Assembly (NCBI GenBank): GCA_001839685.1
Contig: MLAK01000784.1
Coordinates: 18,403-52,757 of the forward strand
Length of the DNA: 34,355 nucleotides
Reading direction: 5' to 3'
Origin: Tritrichomonas foetus
Taxonomy: Eukaryota; Parabasalia; Tritrichomonadida; Tritrichomonadidae
The position numbers were made by a program, and so were the translations under genes. This document shows, one piece after another, positions 28,666 through 34,355 of the stretch (its first letter is position 1; each line of letters begins with the position of its first letter). The notes below the pieces were generated by a model that worked only from the letters and a program-made list of their open reading frames with translations, ran no database searches and was not told the DNA's origin.

Positions 28666-30585
28666 TCAAATTCCAAAGCATCTAAACTTCCTACATATAT
28701 CATGCATAATATCTATCCACTTTTGTAGCTGGAAATTTGGACTTTTTTCATTTTCCCAAGTTCTTTGTTCATTTCTTATCACTTGATAAAACTCACAAAA
28801 AGAATTCAAAACATTTTTAGCTCTCTCAACTCTTTCACTTGATTCATTACAAATATCCTTCCGCTTTTGTGACCGATCAATCACTCTTTCACCATCTTCA
28901 ATCACGAACAAAGCATTAGCTCCAGACAAATTGTTAACTTTTGCAATTCTTGATAAGATGTCACGTTTATCATCAATTCTTGATCGAGCGCATTGTATGT
29001 TCAATCGAGTTTTATTTAATCGATTTTTCAAGTCAATAATTGCTTCGGATGTTCTTGGCGGTTCTTCAAGATGAAATTTTGCCTTTTCTACTTCAAGTTT
29101 ATGTAAATAAAAATTTTCTTGATGAAGTTTGGCTTGGAGAACATTTAGTTCCTTTTTAGTGAAATTATTATTTTCAGAAAGGTTTCGAACATTAGCCAGC
29201 AGTTTTAAAGAATCTTCTTTAATTTTCTGTTTTAAATTCTTAAGTTTATTAATTGATGATTTCAATCTTGATGAAATTTCATCATTAATAAAACTATTAG
29301 ACGAATAGTTAAGTTTTTTTAACTCTTTAATTTCTTTGTTCTTCTCTTTTAAAGTTTCTTCGAATTCGTTTTGATGTTGGATGAGGGAATCAAACTCGCC
29401 CGTTCCAGCCGCAATAAGTTTTTGAAGTTCTGTCAGTTCATGGATAAGTTTCTGCTCGGTATATTTATCATCTTGATCGCGTCTTTGCCATTCAAGTTCA
29501 ATTTGATGGCTTTCATTAATTTTTGCATGAATTTCAAGTGAGTCATGCTCCATGTCTATTTCGATTTCTGTTAATTGTCGATTTTTCCTATGAAGATGAT
29601 TAATTATTGTGTTTAATTCAGTTAATTTTTTCTTTGATTTTTTCAATTTTCGATTTAACACATAACTTTTCAATTTTACTTTGTTAATTTGATCAGTAAG
29701 TGAAGAATAATACTCAGGATGATAATCAACATGAAAATTCATTTTTTTATTTTCGAACTTTTCTTTTTCAATTTCGATTTTTTTGAGTTTCAATTTCATT
29801 TCAGAAATTCTGGATTTCAAGGCTGGTTTTTTATCTGTGATTTCTGTAATCTCTTTATCAATTCTTTTTTCTCTTCTTTTTAATGCTTTAACATTAGATT
29901 CAATTTGAAGCAGTTTTGATTTATCAATTTGAATAATCGGATTTTCTTTCATTAACTTGAAATATTCTTCTCTCAAAAATGTTTTTTTCTGTTTTTCTTC
30001 AGAAATCTGCTGTCTTAAGTCATGAATTAAACGATAATTTAAATGCAAAATGGCATCAACAGCAGTTTTTTCTGATTTGCGGGCTTGCCTTAATTCATGA
30101 TTAATATCTTTTTCAGTGAACGGTTTTGTCGTTAATTCATACAAAACTCTTTCAGCATCCAAATCTTTACCTTCCAGAATCTGAATTTCTTCTTCAGCGT
30201 CAAAAATGAGTTTATGCAAATGATTCAATTCTTTTTCATTTTCCATTTTTTCAGTTTGAAAATTTTTCAATCTGTTAATTCTGTTGTCGATTTTCTTTGA
30301 AAATTTTTGAATTTCTTGAGAAATATTTTTTTCGCGATCTGAATATTCTTTTAAAAAAACAACACTTTCGCTTTTGAAAGAATGTGATCGATCTGACAAC
30401 TGTTTCATATAGTTTTCAATATTGTTACTTCGTTCGATTTCGAGTTTTTTTATCTTTTCGAGCTTTCTCTGTTTTTTCGAGAGATTTATTTCACGTGCAT
30501 TCAAACTTGAAGCGAAATCACCAATTTTCGATGTGGTTGCATGGATCGTGTGCTCAATTGGCTTGAGATCTTCATTATTGCTCAT
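28666..30585 (-). CDS. Coiled-coil protein, hypothetical
   Basis: This 639-residue protein is highly charged (Lys, Glu) with heptad-like Leu and Ile spacing from about residue 30 to 560. Only the first 25 residues and the C-terminal 80 or so look different. The latter contains ALFVIEDGERVIDRS and ends in an aromatic/Cys segment (NFQLQKWIDIMHDICRKFRC). Such proteins in trichomonads are often cytoskeletal or flagellar, but I recognise no family and assign no function. The first ATG lies 8 nt after an initiator-like TCATAA, which supports the start. Confidence 0.85.
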   Translation of the reverse strand: MSNNEDLKPIEHTIHATTSKIGDFASSLNAREINLSKKQRKLEKIKKLEIERSNNIENYMKQLSDRSHSFKSESVVFLKEYSDREKNISQEIQKFSKKIDNRINRLKNFQTEKMENEKELNHLHKLIFDAEEEIQILEGKDLDAERVLYELTTKPFTEKDINHELRQARKSEKTAVDAILHLNYRLIHDLRQQISEEKQKKTFLREEYFKLMKENPIIQIDKSKLLQIESNVKALKRREKRIDKEITEITDKKPALKSRISEMKLKLKKIEIEKEKFENKKMNFHVDYHPEYYSSLTDQINKVKLKSYVLNRKLKKSKKKLTELNTIINHLHRKNRQLTEIEIDMEHDSLEIHAKINESHQIELEWQRRDQDDKYTEQKLIHELTELQKLIAAGTGEFDSLIQHQNEFEETLKEKNKEIKELKKLNYSSNSFINDEISSRLKSSINKLKNLKQKIKEDSLKLLANVRNLSENNNFTKKELNVLQAKLHQENFYLHKLEVEKAKFHLEEPPRTSEAIIDLKNRLNKTRLNIQCARSRIDDKRDILSRIAKVNNLSGANALFVIEDGERVIDRSQKRKDICNESSERVERAKNVLNSFCEFYQVIRNEQRTWENEKSPNFQLQKWIDIMHDICRKFRCFGI

Positions 30586-30589
30586 TTCT

Positions 30590-30595
30590 TTATGA
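30590..30595 (-). promoter_or_regulatory. Inr-like initiator of the coiled-coil gene
   Basis: TCATAA on the minus strand fits TCA(+1)Y(T/A), with +1 A at 30593, 8 nt before the ATG at 30585. Confidence 0.5.
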
Positions 30596-31990
30596 TTTTT
30601 ATCGTTTACTTATTCAGCGTATTTCTTAGGTTTACAAATAATTCTAAAGTTTACAAATAGAATTGGATAATTATTGAAAAATTGAATTGGACTTTTATGG
30701 CGCCAAACTCATCACTTCTTCATTTTCACATCATGTTGTTTGAATAATAACCTTATATTTCTTCGTTAGTATCATATTATGATTCATAATGAAAGTTCTG
30801 ATAGTTTTGCAATTACTTTCTGAAAATGAGCACCATTAGTTGTGGATTTCATTTCTATTTGTTAATTTTCACTTTTTATATGATTTATTTATATTATAAT
30901 ATATACTGGAAACATATCTAGGAAAGAAAGAAAACAGAAAACAACGTTGAACAATTTGTTCAAACTCTTGGTGCTTGAGGTTTGAATCTTCTCATCTCTG
31001 TTGTTTGGTTTATTTGTGAATGACATACCACTTTTTCAGAATAAAAAGATCGTCGATTCACTTTGTTTGAAAATCAACATCAATCTCAATTTTTGTTGAT
31101 AAAAAAATGGTAATGACTTTCGATATAGTTTAGAAAAATGAATTATAATACCTTACGAAGATGAATTGATCAATTTATCATTATTCAAACATAATTGGGC
31201 TGTACTCAATTCCCCATGGGAATTCCACATGAATTCAATTTTTCCACTTTTTCTATTACGTTTTATAGATTTTGAATATGGTAATTCCAGATTTTCAATG
31301 CTCTAATATTTTCCACATGGTCTCTATTAAGTTAACACTGAGATTCTTAACCATATATATTATTCAGACTTTATTTTTAACTAATCACATAAATACACTT
31401 CAGTGAAGATATATACGTTGAAAAATGTACCTAATATCACTTCCCATGTCAACCAAAGACTGTAGTCTCCAATTTATATGATAATTACATGACCGCTTGG
31501 GAATAAGAACAATACTGACATTTTCAACTCAAAAATTTATAAATGATGTGAAACTACAACTATTTTTGAAACATAACTGTCATTAGTCAGAAGATATTTG
31601 TCAATTATATGTGAAATTGCAATTAGTAATTTTCATAATATCTTATTTTGGATTACTAGCTATATAGATTTTTAGTCTATATGAATTGATACGCCGTTTA
31701 GATGGCAATCTATGTTACCATATTTATGTGTATCTTATGTTTTTATGACTAGTGTGAACTCAATATCATATTCATTAAAACTATGTCCGAAAATAATATA
31801 GGCAGTAATAATAAAATTAAGTAAATAATAAATCAAGGAATCGTGTTTTGAGTAAATAGGGACATTTTAGTCGAAATCGTGATTCCTTCATCAAAGTGGT
31901 TGATTCACTTTTGCTGCATTTGTATTTATTACTAACTTAGTGTAGCTTAAAATGGTAAATATCAAAGAATTGAAATTTGTGAGAGAATCT

Positions 31991-32017
31991 GAGTATCGAT
32001 ACTCGGGGATTAATCCC
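31991..32017. promoter_or_regulatory. Two adjacent perfect palindromes
   Basis: GAGTATCGATACTC (31991-32004) and GGGATTAATCCC (32006-32017) are each exactly self-complementary and are separated by one base. They could be binding sites for dimeric DNA-binding proteins; no gene lies nearby. Confidence 0.4.
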
Positions 32018-32452
32018 AAAACAAATTTTCAATTAACTTCTTGAATGTATTAGATACATAATATATAATGACATATTAAAATTTCAAAATAGATTCATGG
32101 GCGAAGGGTCTTCTCGCATATTTAATGAAGGAACCAAGCAGACATGTTATGTGAAATTTTGATAGAATTAATATTAATTCTCACTAGCCTTATACTCAAT
32201 CTCAGCTCAAATGAATCTTATTGCCTCTCGATAGATATCACATAAGCTACATATTGAAGCTAATTCATCGATATGTCCAGGACATTGTTGTTCTATCATT
32301 TCAGAAATTGACGTAGGATCAGTAAATTTTGTTGAAAATTGACCAATTAATAAGACCATTCAAAGTTATTGATTTCTAATTCAGGTAATACTTTTTCTCT
32401 TGGAAAAAAGAATTATTCGCAATTAAACTTTATTTTCTCCTTTTAAAAATCT

Positions 32453-33646
32453 GGGATTGATTAAAGGTACTCCGGCTGAAAATACGTTATTTGGAAAAAC
32501 AGTAAATTAGCTTTTTCACCGCAGTGAGCCAACATTTCTGAGCGCTAATATCAGGGCGTAAAAATCGCATGATACCTGATGGTTTTAAACCGCGAAATCT
32601 CAGAAAAGTCGAAGAAAAATGTTATTTTCAAAAATCAATAATTTTCGAAATTTCTTTTAAAAATAAACCAAAGAGCGTCAAAATCGGGCAAAGGAGGCAG
32701 CAGAATCATTCACATCATCGGGACAGAAACAGACTTCCAAAACTTCCTGCGTGACTCAATACAGCAAATTATCTGATTTTCGTTTTTGCGGGAGTTGTAA
32801 CCAAGCGAATTGCCTACAATCCAGTTATGATGAAATACCACTTGTCTGCTTCTTATCGTTTAAATTAATTAAAAATCTGTCTTTTGAATTTTTTTTTATT
32901 GTGATTTGAAATTTTTAATTTTTTATTTTCGGTACTTATCCGGAAAAAAATAGACTGTGAAAGAAGATATGAGTGTTTTGCGTGCATTCACTATCAAATT
33001 ATTTCCATTTTGGAAAAACGGAAATAAATGATAATATATTCAAAATCACAATCTTATGATCTTGACCCAGAGATTCAAAAAGAGATCCTTATTCTGCGAC
33101 ATGACAATGTTTTATGCAACGTTCCGCTTTCTGTGCCGATATTAGAGAGAGATTATTTTTATGAGATTATTTTTGTGAAATAATCATCATTGTTACACAG
33201 GTTCATGAGATTGGTGTTTTTATGAAATAATGAGATTATTTTTATGAATCCAAATGAATATTTGAAAGCTTATTTCAAATTTGTGGATATTAGGGAAACT
33301 TCCAATTGATGAAGCTTGTCATAATACCAGTATCTTATATACATTTATAAACGATTTATATCAATGTCATGCGCCCATCGAGATCCCAAGAAAAGGGACT
33401 TAAAACAGAAGTGGTGAATCAATAACTTCTAGATATTATTCAAAATAATGTATTGAAAGTTTGAATATATTCTGAAAAATTGTGAAATATGTGTAATAAT
33501 AAAAAATTATCTCTATCCAACTTTTGGTAAGACCAAATCTTTTATAAAAATAAATTTACAATATTTTAACTCTTATTTTTACAATATTCCAAAATGATGT
33601 AATTTAATTGGTAGCTTTTTAAACCGGAGTACCTTTGATTGATTCC
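32453..33646. mobile_element. Possible degenerate element bounded by TIR-like sequences
   Basis: A 26-bp stretch at 32453-32478 (core AAAGGTACTCCGG) is matched in inverted orientation at 33621-33646. The core is 13/13 identical and the rest differs mainly by transitions. The 1.2-kb span would suit a small DNA transposon. No transposase motif or clear target-site duplication was recognised. Confidence 0.3.
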
Positions 33647-34077
33647 TATAAAAAGTACACAACCTATGCTTCTACGCTTATGATTTTATTTATATTTTCT
33701 CCATATAATTAGCATAATTAAAAAATAATATATCCAAAATATTAAAAGATTTTGTCTTTTTATTTTTGAGATATTCTTCGATTTAATAAAAAAAGCAATT
33801 TTTTTAGAAATACTTATTGTTTTGAATACATTATAATCGTCTATTCCATTGAAAATGAAAATCTACTTTTTTCCCACACATATGCGACATATCCTTGATT
33901 TTTGAGAGAATTTACATGGATAAGCTCCTTCAAAAGGATTTTAAGAAAGAAAAAAAAATTATGCCCAAAAAATAAGATTCTCAAATAATTTCAGAATTAA
34001 ATTCAATTTCCTTCTTTATTAATAAGAATGTTCATGATTTTGTGTGAGTTGAATACAATTGGTTCATTAGATTTTGA

Positions 34078-34344
34078 TCAAATATCGAATTTTTTTTGAG
34101 AACGTAATTCTCGACAACCAAAAGACGAAAATGCTTTATAAATCGATGTTAATACATTCTGACGAAATTGTGCATGTTGGCAAAGTTTGAAAAAAAATCT
34201 AAGCATCAATCTTTCGGAAAATTCAAATTCAATAAAATTGGTGTATTGCAAGATAAATTCGATAAAATTGTCCACATAGTAGGGATAATATAGAGAAATA
34301 TTTGAGTAACTCTTTGATCTAGTGGAAAGGGCAAAATCTTTCAT
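34078..34344 (-). CDS. Hypothetical protein, second copy of the left-end gene start
   Basis: This is an 88-residue frame from ATG 34344 to the stop at 34078. The first 57 codons match the partial gene at 171-1 with very few changes. The last 31 residues (from AQFRQNVLTSIYKAF to KKFDI) have no counterpart in the window because the left copy is cut by the edge. The product is Phe/Tyr-rich and I recognise no family. Whether 88 residues is full length or a truncated member of a repeated family cannot be decided here. Confidence 0.35.
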   Translation of the reverse strand: MKDFALSTRSKSYSNISLYYPYYVDNFIEFILQYTNFIEFEFSERLMLRFFFKLCQHAQFRQNVLTSIYKAFSSFGCRELRSQKKFDI

Positions 34345-34355
34345 CTGCCTGGAGA
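34174..34355. repeat. Direct repeat, right copy (pairs with 1-182)
   Basis: This matches the first 182 bases of the window without indels. The few substitutions cluster toward the window end. Confidence 0.95.

Larger units (their letters stand above)
30586..34077. other. Gene-poor region
   Basis: About 3.5 kb contain no convincing gene. A 61-codon frame at 32569-32754 starts with ATG but shows no recognisable motif. It lies in a somewhat less AT-rich patch between two TIR-like sequences. The region also contains adjacent palindromes at 31991-32017 and local imperfect repeats of a GAGATTATTTTTATGA word at about 33150-33248. I found no tRNA or rRNA by eye. Confidence 0.6.

Noticed and set aside
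15732..32004. Recurring TATCGATA, as in insect DREF sites
   Set aside because: About one to two occurrences are expected by chance in 34 kb of this base composition, and no trichomonad DREF link is known to me.
1..34355. CRISPR arrays, bacterial operons or tRNA/rRNA genes
   Set aside because: The tandem repeats have no unique spacers, the genes are eukaryotic, and no tRNA box pair or rRNA segment was found by eye.

Overview
The window looks like nuclear DNA of a parabasalid protist (a trichomonad such as Trichomonas or Tritrichomonas). It is very AT-rich. Nearly all genes are single open frames. Several start codons lie 6-50 nt downstream of a TCA(Y)(W)-type initiator like the trichomonad Inr, and several stop codons overlap a TAAA poly(A)-type signal. 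Gene content is eukaryotic: VPS9 and SNARE trafficking proteins, an SR/RRM protein, an E2F-type factor, a PDI-like protein and long coiled coils. The species cannot be fixed from the sequence alone.

Layout. 1-182: 5' part of a minus-strand gene that is repeated at the right end of the window. 415-4773: a VPS9-domain Rab-GEF candidate, then a long coiled-coil protein. 5247-6518 (minus): a SAPS-like phosphatase-subunit candidate. 8121-10445: a type I membrane protein. 10763-11455 (minus): a syntaxin-6-type Qc-SNARE. 12572-18469: two copies of an NCS2 (uracil/xanthine permease family) transporter, facing each other, with identical proteins and no nucleotide difference in the stretches compared. 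Between them lies an RRM/SR protein gene interrupted by an apparent 24-nt intron. 19576-20748 (minus): a membrane-anchored PDI-like protein with a C-terminal dilysine-type signal. 22367-23110: an E2F-family factor with two winged-helix segments. 24758-28333: a large type I surface-type protein. 28666-30585 (minus): a coiled-coil protein. 30586-34077: a long stretch without a convincing gene, holding palindromes and a TIR-like pair. 34078-34355: second copy of the left-end repeat.

Functionally the window mixes membrane traffic (VPS9, SNARE), secretory pathway and cell surface (PDI-like, two type I proteins), nucleobase uptake and gene expression (SR protein, E2F). Trichomonads depend on salvaged nucleobases, which gives the duplicated transporter a plausible role in dosage.

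The most notable observations are the 24-nt intron in the SR gene, the transporter pair whose identity stops at the initiator on one side and just past the stop codon on the other, the near-identical direct repeat at both window ends (assembly break, tandem family or circle), and three 19-20-bp minisatellites placed just after gene ends.
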